Shown here piece after piece: positions 1-5,203 of a stretch of 5,203 nt of DNA; the stretch's first letter is position 1, and every line of letters starts with the position of its first letter. The DNA comes from Candidatus Puniceispirillum sp. Its GTDB lineage: Bacteria > Pseudomonadota > Alphaproteobacteria > Puniceispirillales > Puniceispirillaceae. Location of the stretch: assembly GCA_018668795.1 (NCBI GenBank), contig JABJBD010000166.1, positions 1 through 5,203 of the forward strand, written 5' to 3'. Made by a program: the position numbers and the translations under genes. The notes below the pieces were generated by a model. That model worked only from the letters and a program-made list of their open reading frames with translations. It searched no databases and had not been told where the DNA came from.

Positions 1-7
1 ATGTGAC

Positions 8-640
8 CTATGCGCCTTTCGACGTATTTGTGATAGCGAGACAATCAGCAATGGCATTCATGACTTTGGACGCGGCTTGCCGTTTGCTGAGGCCGTCGGT
101 ATTCACATGCAGGTGCGCCTGCTCGTAAAAGGGTGTTCGGATAGTGTTTAGCCGAGTCAGGATTTGAATGGGCGTTTCATTACTCTGTTTCTGGCTATGT
201 TTGCTATGCAAAAGCGGGCGGCTATCAACATTGCCGATCCGGGACAGTAATGTTTCGGGTTGGGCTTTCAACCAGACAACTAAGGCCTTGTCACGTAGCA
301 ATGCTGCTGTGTCGGGCTGGCAAAAGGCGCCACCACCAGTCGCAATGACCGCTGGGGCACCACCAAGCAATATTTCAATTTCGCGATATTCCATTTCACG
401 GAATTTGGCTTCACCTGCGAGATCGAAAATATCAGCAACTGTCACGCCAGCGGCGCGTTCAATGGCGGTATCACTATCGGCAAATGGCATCTGGAACATG
501 GCAGCCAAATTGCGTCCAACCATTGATTTGCCGCATCCCATCAGCCCAACCAGTGCGATAGGTCGCGTTATTGGGGGGCCGCCATAGCTTTGCGTCAGCG
601 ATCCTACCATCTCATGCGAATTTTGCACTTTTTGCTCCAT
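8..640 (-). CDS. aroK: Shikimate kinase (AroK)
   Basis: Shikimate kinase phosphorylates shikimate with ATP to give shikimate 3-phosphate in the cytoplasmic route to chorismate and aromatic amino acids. Counting from the chosen start (210 residues), the P-loop GLMGCGKS is at 32-39, the DSD shikimate-binding motif at 55-57, FRE with the substrate arginine R81 at 80-82, the glycine triplet GGG at 102-104, the lid-region arginine R141 in RPLL, and R168 in the RTPFY segment. All hallmark residues of the family are present, so it should be active. The frame stays open to an ATG at 698-700, giving 230 residues. I prefer the ATG at 638-640 because it leaves about 27 residues before the IALVGLMG strand, as I recall for alphaproteobacterial AroK; neither start has a strong Shine-Dalgarno site. 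The gene reads off the left edge, where aroB commonly follows in proteobacteria. It is divergent from the rightward genes. Confidence 0.95.
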   Translation of the reverse strand: MEQKVQNSHEMVGSLTQSYGGPPITRPIALVGLMGCGKSMVGRNLAAMFQMPFADSDTAIERAAGVTVADIFDLAGEAKFREMEYREIEILLGGAPAVIATGGGAFCQPDTAALLRDKALVVWLKAQPETLLSRIGNVDSRPLLHSKHSQKQSNETPIQILTRLNTIRTPFYEQAHLHVNTDGLSKRQAASKVMNAIADCLAITNTSKGA

Positions 641-721
641 AGTCTTTCTTATACGCCCACTTATAGTCGAGGGAAATAGGCCAGCATCCCAAAAGCGCAT
701 GCCCTAGCTTCGACGTTTAAT

Positions 722-750
722 GGCATAGTTTTTGTGCATATGCAGGTCAA
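722..750 (-). promoter_or_regulatory. Candidate sigma-70-type promoter for aroK
   Basis: Read on the minus strand, TTGACC (745-750, five of six matches to the -35 consensus) is followed after 17 bases by TATGCC (722-727, three of six matches to the -10). Transcription would start near position 715, giving a leader of about 75 bases to the preferred aroK ATG at 640, or about 15 bases to the alternative ATG at 700. The spacing is ideal but the -10 is weak. This is a by-eye match only. Confidence 0.35.
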
Positions 751-759
751 AAGTACAAT
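732..759 (+). promoter_or_regulatory. Candidate promoter for the rightward genes
   Basis: TACAAT (754-759) matches five of six bases of the -10 consensus. TTGTGC (732-737), 16 bases upstream, keeps only the TTG of a -35. If used, transcription would start near 766 and give a leader of roughly 120 bases before the micro-protein at 888. The element overlaps the candidate aroK promoter on the opposite strand, so the two directions could compete. Other -10-like words nearby (TAGAAT at 764-769, CATAAT at 787-792) lack a well-placed -35, so the exact start is uncertain. Confidence 0.3.
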
Positions 760-781
760 AGGGTAGAATATTTGCCCTATT
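757..781. repeat. Inverted repeat AATAGGG / CCCTATT
   Basis: AATAGGG (757-763) and CCCTATT (775-781) are perfect 7-base complementary arms separated by 11 bases. In RNA the stem can extend inward by four more pairs, two of them G-U, leaving a three-base AUA loop. The arms lie about 18 bp centre to centre, and the left arm overlaps the candidate rightward -10. It could be an operator for a dimeric regulator or the first hairpin of the leader. No T-run follows on either strand, so it is unlikely to be an intrinsic terminator. Confidence 0.45.
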
Positions 782-791
782 AACGACATAA

Positions 792-801
792 TATGGCCAT
801 A
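792..801. repeat. Perfect 10-base palindrome TATGGCCATA
   Basis: TATGGCCATA is self-complementary with no spacer. It sits between the two larger inverted repeats of the divergent intergenic region. A palindrome this short can occur by chance. It is listed because it adds to the symmetry concentrated in this region, and no function is assigned. Confidence 0.3.
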
Positions 802-817
802 CATACCTTATTAAAAG

Positions 818-836
818 ATATTGGATTAAACAATAT
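818..836. repeat. Inverted repeat ATATTG / CAATAT
   Basis: ATATTG (818-823) and CAATAT (831-836) are perfect 6-base arms around a 7-base AT-rich spacer. The word ATATTGG also recurs directly at 818-824 and 833-839, 15 bases apart. It could be a protein-binding site or a weak leader hairpin. Arms this AT-rich give little RNA stability. Confidence 0.35.
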
Positions 837-852
837 TGGGGCGAAGGATTGT

Positions 853-865
853 AGGCAGAATGCCT
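853..865 (+). repeat. Short hairpin AGGCA-GAA-TGCCT before the micro-protein RBS
   Basis: AGGCA (853-857) and TGCCT (861-865) form a 5-base-pair stem with a GAA triloop, ending 13 bases before the GGAG ribosome binding site at 879-882. The bases after it (TTTCCT) are too short a T-run for a convincing terminator. In a transcript it would lie just upstream of the translation start and could influence ribosome access. That role is inference only. Confidence 0.3.
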
Positions 866-887
866 TTCCTAACGAGTTGGAGATGAA

Positions 888-1025
888 ATGACACGTATTG
901 CTATTTTTTTGATTTTCTTCATCGGGCTGGCGTCAGCAGGATTGATTGCCCTGTCAGGCTGGCAGATTCCGGCACCTACGGTTGTTGTTAATAAGGTAAT
1001 TCCGAATGAAAATTTTCCAAAATAG
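888..1025 (+). CDS. Small membrane-anchored protein, 45 residues, function unknown
   Basis: This 45-residue frame starts at ATG 888 behind a good ribosome binding site, GGAG at 879-882 with 5 bases of spacing, and ends at TAG 1023-1025. Residues 4-24 are strongly hydrophobic (IAIFLIFFIGLASAGLIAL), preceded by MTR, so it is either a single membrane anchor or an uncleaved signal. The remaining tail of about 20 residues is polar with a WQIPAPT motif and ends KVIPNENFPK, predicted outside the inner membrane. The tail looks constrained rather than random, and I have an uncertain recollection of similar IPAP...IP...FP tails in small alphaproteobacterial proteins. Its last 20 bases overlap the start of the next gene in another frame, which suggests coupled translation. 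It is not a known toxin or leader peptide as far as I can tell. Function is unassigned, but I think it is a real gene. Confidence 0.7.
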   Translation: MTRIAIFLIFFIGLASAGLIALSGWQIPAPTVVVNKVIPNENFPK

Positions 1026-3102
1026 TCAGTCTGCTATTTTCACAGGGATGCTATTTGCCCTGACGGTGTCACTATCGTCTTTGGCGCCAATGGCCAGCTT
1101 TGCGCAAGATAATTCTAGTGCGGCCGCAACTAAGCCGCTTGACCTTATCACGCTGGGCACCGCGTCACCGGTCGCAGGCGATAGTCAAAGCGAGGCCATA
1201 ATCTATGATGCGTCACAGGCGCAATCTGTGGATGCGGATGCTTCGCTTACGCCTTCATTGGATGTTGAAGCAGACAGCCAAAGCGCCAATAGTCCAGTCA
1301 ATAGCCAAATAGATAGCAATGCTATGCAAGATGCTACGGTCAAAACTGCGAATGACGCACAGCCAGACGCCGAAATTCAGACATTGGCTACCACCAGTGC
1401 CGCCTATGGCAGCGCTACGCTTGGTCGGCGCAAGATTTCAGATGTTGGTCTGGCAGCGATTGGCGTCAGCGATACAGCCCCGCAGGACAGCACCCTCGAT
1501 AGTTTGATATGGCGTGGGACGCCTGCCAAGAATGCGGCGTTTCTGCTGGAGAATGGGGCAGTAGCCAATCAATCTTTGACTATATCGGCTTTGGCTTATG
1601 ATGTTGTGGCACGGCAGTCGGTGCCGCCCATGGGGGCGAATATGATTGCCGCCGATCTGGTGCGCGCACGGCTGGCATGGCTGGCACGTGCTGGGCGTTC
1701 GAACGATTTGGCCGTGCTGGTTGAACAGCTTCCCGATACCGAAAAATGGGCTAGTTGGAAACGCTGGCTTGTCGAACATCATCTGATGAGTAGGCGTGAT
1801 GATATCGCCTGTGCCACTGTCACCGCCCAGATTGAAATGACGCTTGATCCGTTCTGGCATCAGGCCAAAGTGATCTGTGATGCGGTTCAAGGCAATATGA
1901 GCTCAGCGCGGTTTGCCGCTGATGTGCTGGCGGCGACAGGCATGGGAGATCCGACCTTTATGGGGCTGGTTGATGAATTATTTACCGGCAAGGTTTTTGA
2001 GGATATTGATCCGACAACGCTGGAAACAATTCATATTATTCTGATGGAAGCCTTGCACCGCCCGATCCCGATTGAAGGCATTGCCATTATGCCACCGCAA
2101 ATGGCGCAAACGATAACGTCGCTTCGCTATCTTAGCGATGACGCGCGGATGGTTTCGACCTATGACGGTTTGCAACGCGGTCTTGTATCACCGCGCGAGG
2201 CAGGAAAATTATGGCGCAGCGCTGGTGATAATAAAGATAATCCTCAATCAGCGCTGGCACGTCTTGATAGCGAAGTTAGCGCGCTGACGTCGGCAATGGC
2301 GTGGCGGGCGCTTGATGTTGATGATAGCAATGCGGTTTTTGGCCTGATCGTCGCGGCGATGAAACGTGAGATCACAGTTGGGAATGGTAGCTTGATGTTG
2401 CCGCTTTATGCCGAACTGGCAATCAACGCGCTTGAAGTGATGCAATCACAAACAACGACCCCAGTGCTTGTCGATGCGGCTATGACCGATAATGCGACTC
2501 TGACATCATCTGGACTGAATAATGATGATGCAGCTGACAATATAGATGTTGCTGTTCCAACCGTGACATTGCCTGATGAAGCGGTTCTGGATGATATAGA
2601 TATTCTTCTGGCTTTGGCTGATCCGACGACGATGCCAGCCATTCTGGAAAGCAACAACCCGATAGCTTATCATATCCGCACTTTGCTAACGCTGGATGTG
2701 GGTAATGAATGGGAAGCGGATACTTTGCAGACACTTGATGTGTGGCATCTGCAACCGCTTTTGCAAGCAGCCGGAATTGATGCCCCAGACATATCCTGGT
2801 TTGACCTGTTGCAAAGCGGTACACATGTCGCCTATAGCCGTGAAAAACTGTCGCCTGTCTTGTTGCGTGCTTGTGGCGAAGCTGCCGAAAAGAAGCGCGT
2901 CGCCGAAACCATTTTGCTGGCAAGCTGGCTACTGCAATCAACAGATTTTACAAATATTGATCCGGTTGATGCAGGTCTTGTGATTCAGTATCTGCGCGAT
3001 GTTGGACAGGAAAAGGCAGCTATGGGCCTGATGCGCGAAATCGCCACGGCGCATCTGATGACACAATTTGCGGCAGATACACAAGATGATGATGCTGGCT
3101 GA
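1006..3102 (+). CDS. Large exported protein of unknown function with helical repeat-like domains
   Basis: The 698-residue product begins with a clear Sec signal peptide: a short MK start, a hydrophobic core around 11-27, and a likely cleavage after SFA at 33. The mature protein should be periplasmic or envelope-associated, with no other membrane segment. Residues 34-160 form an Ala/Ser/Asp/Gln-rich, probably disordered linker. Residues 165-480 are mostly alpha-helical with alternating Leu/Ala patterns reminiscent of TPR or HEAT-like solenoids, and hold C269 and C291 near DPFWHQAK, a possible disulfide. An acidic low-complexity stretch (490-530) leads to a second helical block (531-690, with C623) and an acidic tail, DTQDDDAG. 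No enzyme motif is visible. I recall similar unnamed proteins near xerD in alphaproteobacteria, but cannot verify this. The start at 1006 has AAGG at 993-996 with 9 bases of spacing and lies inside the 3' end of the micro-protein gene. Function is not assigned. Confidence 0.88.
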   Translation: MKIFQNSQSAIFTGMLFALTVSLSSLAPMASFAQDNSSAAATKPLDLITLGTASPVAGDSQSEAIIYDASQAQSVDADASLTPSLDVEADSQSANSPVNSQIDSNAMQDATVKTANDAQPDAEIQTLATTSAAYGSATLGRRKISDVGLAAIGVSDTAPQDSTLDSLIWRGTPAKNAAFLLENGAVANQSLTISALAYDVVARQSVPPMGANMIAADLVRARLAWLARAGRSNDLAVLVEQLPDTEKWASWKRWLVEHHLMSRRDDIACATVTAQIEMTLDPFWHQAKVICDAVQGNMSSARFAADVLAATGMGDPTFMGLVDELFTGKVFEDIDPTTLETIHIILMEALHRPIPIEGIAIMPPQMAQTITSLRYLSDDARMVSTYDGLQRGLVSPREAGKLWRSAGDNKDNPQSALARLDSEVSALTSAMAWRALDVDDSNAVFGLIVAAMKREITVGNGSLMLPLYAELAINALEVMQSQTTTPVLVDAAMTDNATLTSSGLNNDDAADNIDVAVPTVTLPDEAVLDDIDILLALADPTTMPAILESNNPIAYHIRTLLTLDVGNEWEADTLQTLDVWHLQPLLQAAGIDAPDISWFDLLQSGTHVAYSREKLSPVLLRACGEAAEKKRVAETILLASWLLQSTDFTNIDPVDAGLVIQYLRDVGQEKAAMGLMREIATAHLMTQFAADTQDDDAG

Positions 3103-3161
3103 TGAATAGGCCGTAATACAAAGTCTGTATCAACGTAATCTGGATCAAAAGTGGGGGTGGC
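3103..3161 (+). promoter_or_regulatory. 59-base spacer before xerD with G-rich ribosome binding region
   Basis: The spacer holds a small inverted repeat, ATACA (3116-3120) and TGTAT (3126-3130), with no following T-run, so I see no terminator between the exported-protein gene and xerD. Just before the xerD ATG, GTGGGGGTGG (3151-3160), including a run of five G, is the only candidate Shine-Dalgarno region. It is G-rich rather than a textbook AGGAGG. I found no convincing promoter here, so xerD may depend on read-through from upstream. Confidence 0.35.
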
Positions 3162-4100
3162 ATGTCGGGTAAAACCGCACTAATCAATCCTGAAGATAGT
3201 GTCCATATCGACGGGTTTTTGCAGGCTTTATCAGCTGATCGTGCATCGGCGGCCAATACGCTGGCGGCCTATCGGCGTGATTTACATGACGCTGCGGTCA
3301 TCATGCAGGTGATGAATAAAACATTATATATGGCAACTGTAGAGGATTTGCGACACGCCATTCATGCGTGGCATAAGCGTGCCTTGTCGGCGCGTTCGGT
3401 TGCAAGACGGCTCAGTGCCCTACGGCAATTCATGGGCTGGCTTGTCGAAGATAATATCCGCGTTGATAATCCGATGCGCTGGATTGATAGTCCGTCAGTG
3501 CCGTCACCAGCACCCAAAAGTCTGACCGAGGATGAAGTGATCGCCTTGCTGAAAGCGGCAAATGCGCTCACGCCTGATTGGGTGGCGGCGCGGGCGCGGG
3601 CGATTCTGGAAATTTTCTATGCAACGGGTTTGCGCGTCAGCGAAGTTGTCGCGCTAAAGGTTGCCCAGTTTCGGCGTAATCCCGAAAGCCTGTTGGTGAC
3701 AGGCAAAGGCGGCCGTGAACGAGTCGTGCCATTGGGGAATGCGGCAAAGGTTGCGGTGCACCATTGGATCGAGATACGTGACCGTAATGCGGCGGCGCTT
3801 TTGTCCGACTATCTGTTCCCAATGGGTGATGGGCCAATGACACGGCATCAATTTTCGGCGTTGCTGAAATCACTGGCAGGGGCTGCGGGAATCAATCCTG
3901 ACCGTGTCAGTCCGCATGTGCTGCGCCATTCCTTTGCAACGCATATGCTCAATCGCGGTGCTGATTTGCGCAGTCTGCAAACGCTTCTTGGTCATGCTGA
4001 TATTACAACAACACAAATTTATACCGCGACACGCCCTGATCGCCTTGCCGGTTTGGTGGCAAGTGCACATCCCCTTGCCACCAAGACGCAAGATAGTTAA
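3162..4100 (+). CDS. xerD: Tyrosine recombinase XerD
   Basis: XerD, with XerC, resolves chromosome dimers at the dif site during division, normally under FtsK control. The 312-residue protein has the usual length. Residues 12-98 are the N-terminal SAM-like core-binding domain, including NTLAAYRRDL. Residues 118-300 are the catalytic domain with every active-site residue: R158 in ATGLRVSE, K182 in TGKGGRER, H252 and R255 in SPHVLRHSFATHML, H278 in LLGHADITTTQIYT, and the nucleophile Y287. Assignment to XerD rather than XerC rests on the ATGLRVSE region, the C-terminal tail and the position directly before accA; it is likely but not proven. The ATG at 3162 follows a G-rich ribosome binding region (3151-3160), and no in-frame alternative lies just upstream. 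Nothing indicates a phage or integron integrase: no att sites or cassettes are nearby. Confidence 0.93.
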   Translation: MSGKTALINPEDSVHIDGFLQALSADRASAANTLAAYRRDLHDAAVIMQVMNKTLYMATVEDLRHAIHAWHKRALSARSVARRLSALRQFMGWLVEDNIRVDNPMRWIDSPSVPSPAPKSLTEDEVIALLKAANALTPDWVAARARAILEIFYATGLRVSEVVALKVAQFRRNPESLLVTGKGGRERVVPLGNAAKVAVHHWIEIRDRNAAALLSDYLFPMGDGPMTRHQFSALLKSLAGAAGINPDRVSPHVLRHSFATHMLNRGADLRSLQTLLGHADITTTQIYTATRPDRLAGLVASAHPLATKTQDS

Positions 4101-4103
4101 TAT
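4075..4103 (+). promoter_or_regulatory. Candidate accA promoter inside the 3' end of xerD
   Basis: TTGCCA (4075-4080, five of six matches to the -35) is followed after 17 bases by TAATAT (4098-4103, four of six matches to the -10), which spans the xerD stop codon. TATAAA at 4101-4106 is an alternative -10 with a longer spacer of 20 bases. The transcript would start near 4110, leaving a leader of about 20 bases that contains the accA ribosome binding site. This would let accA be expressed independently of xerD. It is a by-eye match only. Confidence 0.4.
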
Positions 4104-4129
4104 AAAAATGTACTTATTAGGATTTATGC

Positions 4130-5086
4130 ATGCGACATTTTCTTGATTTCGAAAAACCCATTGCCAGCCTTGAAGGCAAGGTTGAAGAACTCCGTCATAT
4201 GACGACGGATGGCAATATTAATATTGCGGACGAAATTGGTAAATTACAGACCCGTATCGAACGCGAACTCAAGCAAACATATGAAAAGCTAGGTGCTTGG
4301 GAAAAGGTACAGGTCGCACGGCATCCCGAACGCCCGAAAGTGCGTGGCATTGTCGATCAGCTATTCGAAGATTTTACCCCGCTTGCGGGTGATCGCAACT
4401 ATGCTGAAGACCATGCGGTGATCGCGGGTATGGCGCGTTTCCGCGGCCAGTCTGTTATGGTCATGGGTACCGAAAAAGGTAGCACAACCGAAGAGCGCAT
4501 TAAATGCAATTTCGGTATGGTGCGCCCCGAAGGTTATCGCAAAGCGACCCGCCTTATGGAACTTGCTGGCCGCTTTGGTTTGCCTGTTCTCAGCTTTATT
4601 GACACGGCTGGCGCCTATCCAGGACGCGGTGCCGAAGAACGTGGTCAGGCCGAAGCGATTGCAACATCGATCCGTGCCTGTATGCGTCTGCCAACGCCGA
4701 TGGTAGCGGCGATCATTGGCGAGGGTGGTTCTGGCGGTGCCATTGCGCTGGCGGCAGGTAACCGTGTTGTGATGTTTGAACATGCAATTTATTGTCTGAT
4801 TTCGCCTGAAGGATGTGCCTCAATTTTGTGGCGTAGTGGCGAACATGCCAAGGACGCGGCCGAGGCCTTGCGGATTACATCAGATTATATGCAACAGCTA
4901 GGCGTTGTTGATGATGTTGTGACCGAACCGCTTGGCGGTGCACATCGTGATCAGGCGACAGCGATCACGGCATTGGGCGACTCGTTTGAAAACCAGCTTA
5001 AATCTATGGCTGGCATGAGTGGCAAAGAGTTAATTGCTGATCGTGCGCAGAAATATATGCTGATGGGCGATAAAGGTCTCGCCTAG
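4130..5086 (+). CDS. accA: Acetyl-CoA carboxylase carboxyltransferase subunit alpha (AccA)
   Basis: AccA pairs with AccD in the cytoplasmic carboxyltransferase that moves the carboxyl group from biotin on AccB to acetyl-CoA, making malonyl-CoA for fatty acid synthesis. The 318-residue length matches the family (about 319 in E. coli). The N-terminal helical segment (1-60) carries FEKPIASLEGKVEEL. The crotonase-fold carboxyltransferase domain follows, with FGMVRPEGYRKA at 128-139, DTAGAYPG at 158-165, AEERGQ at 168-173, the GEGGSGGA oxyanion-type glycine motif at 197-204, and ISPEGCASILW at 224-234. The ATG at 4130 has AGGA at 4119-4122 with 7 bases of spacing. The overlapping ATG at 4126 runs into a stop after six codons and can be excluded. 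accA follows xerD by 29 bases and may be co-transcribed, but a candidate promoter of its own lies in the end of xerD. The gene is complete, with no missing motif. Confidence 0.97.
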   Translation: MRHFLDFEKPIASLEGKVEELRHMTTDGNINIADEIGKLQTRIERELKQTYEKLGAWEKVQVARHPERPKVRGIVDQLFEDFTPLAGDRNYAEDHAVIAGMARFRGQSVMVMGTEKGSTTEERIKCNFGMVRPEGYRKATRLMELAGRFGLPVLSFIDTAGAYPGRGAEERGQAEAIATSIRACMRLPTPMVAAIIGEGGSGGAIALAAGNRVVMFEHAIYCLISPEGCASILWRSGEHAKDAAEALRITSDYMQQLGVVDDVVTEPLGGAHRDQATAITALGDSFENQLKSMAGMSGKELIADRAQKYMLMGDKGLA

Positions 5087-5203
5087 GCAATTTTGCCTCA
5101 GATATGACAGCCTCATTAGACATGACGGGTTGGTTTTAGCGCAGGTTGCGTTGTGATTGCAGGTATCGCATTACGCGCAGATTGAATCTGGCTTTTATCT
5201 ATA
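5087..5203. other. Downstream region of accA with no supported gene
   Basis: No coding region can be supported here. An inverted repeat AGGCAA / TTGCCT (5085-5098) overlaps the accA stop codon but lacks a T-run. A second small hairpin, CGCA-GGT-TGCG, lies at 5140-5150, and a third at 5178-5190 is listed separately. One minus-strand frame is open from the right edge to a TAA at 5116-5118, covering 28 codons, and could be the tail of a convergent gene. It shows no recognisable motif and is too short to judge. Confidence 0.5.
5178..5196 (+). terminator. Weak candidate terminator downstream of accA
   Basis: CAGAT (5178-5182) and ATCTG (5186-5190) form a 5-base-pair stem with a TGA loop, followed closely by TTTT at 5193-5196. 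Stem and T-run are both short, so this is only a possible intrinsic terminator, about 90 bases after the accA stop. It is the only hairpin after accA followed by any T-run. Confidence 0.2.

Noticed and set aside
168..587. 139-codon plus-strand frame antisense to aroK
   Set aside because: It lies wholly within aroK, whose frame encodes all shikimate kinase motifs. The antisense translation shows no domain, and no good ribosome binding site was noticed.
784..815. Possible dif-like site (CATAA ... TTATTAAA) close to a xerD gene
   Set aside because: The two arm-like words are separated by 16 bases rather than the 6 to 8 of dif sites, and the rest of the arms does not match. dif is usually also far from xerD.
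1438..1890. 150-codon minus-strand frame inside the exported-protein gene
   Set aside because: The translation is rich in His, Pro, Gln and Cys, typical of a shadow of an opposite-strand gene, and has no recognisable motif.
2480..2941. 153-codon minus-strand frame inside the exported-protein gene
   Set aside because: It is fully antisense to a continuous frame with a signal peptide and has an atypical His/Arg/Gln-rich composition. No support for expression.
3162..4100. Tyrosine recombinase as a phage, island or integron integrase
   Set aside because: Length, motif details and location before accA fit the housekeeping XerD, and there are no att-like repeats, tRNA or cargo genes.
4361..4783. 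140-codon minus-strand frame within accA
   Set aside because: It is the shadow of a highly conserved accA segment; the composition (many Thr, His, Phe, Arg) is unlike a real protein.
5085..5098. AGGCAA / TTGCCT inverted repeat at the accA stop as a terminator
   Set aside because: A short stem with nearly no loop if fully paired, and no T-run after it.
5104..5139. 11-codon frame (MTASLDMTGWF) after accA
   Set aside because: Too short, with no clear ribosome binding site and no other support.
5116..5202. 28-codon minus-strand frame open to the right edge, possibly the end of a convergent gene
   Set aside because: It would end at TAA 5116-5118, but the visible stretch has no recognisable motif and one open frame of this length is expected by chance. 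Sequence beyond the edge would settle it.

Overview
The window looks like a chromosomal housekeeping segment of an alphaproteobacterium. The basis is gene order: shikimate kinase (aroK) divergent from a secreted-protein / xerD / accA series is, from memory, a familiar alphaproteobacterial arrangement, and the protein sequences fit it. Base composition looks roughly balanced by eye rather than GC-rich. This would suit a marine lineage such as SAR116 (Puniceispirillales), but that placement is a guess. No mobile element, CRISPR array, tRNA or rRNA is visible.

Layout. Minus strand, 8-640 (possibly to 700): aroK, reading out of the left edge, probably towards aroB just outside. About 641-887: a divergent, AT-rich intergenic region with overlapping promoter candidates for both directions and several inverted repeats in the presumed leader of the rightward genes. 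Plus strand: a 45-residue membrane-anchored micro-protein (888-1025), overlapping by 20 bases a 698-residue exported protein of unknown function (1006-3102). Then come the tyrosine recombinase xerD (3162-4100) and accA, the acetyl-CoA carboxylase carboxyltransferase alpha subunit (4130-5086). The last 117 bases hold no gene I can support, only weak hairpins.

How the genes fit together. AroK (aromatic amino acid pathway), XerD (chromosome dimer resolution) and AccA (first committed step of fatty acid synthesis) act in unrelated core processes, so the cluster is best read as a conserved neighbourhood, not a pathway. The rightward genes are closely spaced (overlap, 59 bases, 29 bases) and could be co-transcribed. 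accA also has a plausible promoter of its own inside the 3' end of xerD. The least understood part is the micro-protein plus exported-protein pair, whose overlap suggests coupled translation. I found no convincing evidence of a new defence or mobile system here.
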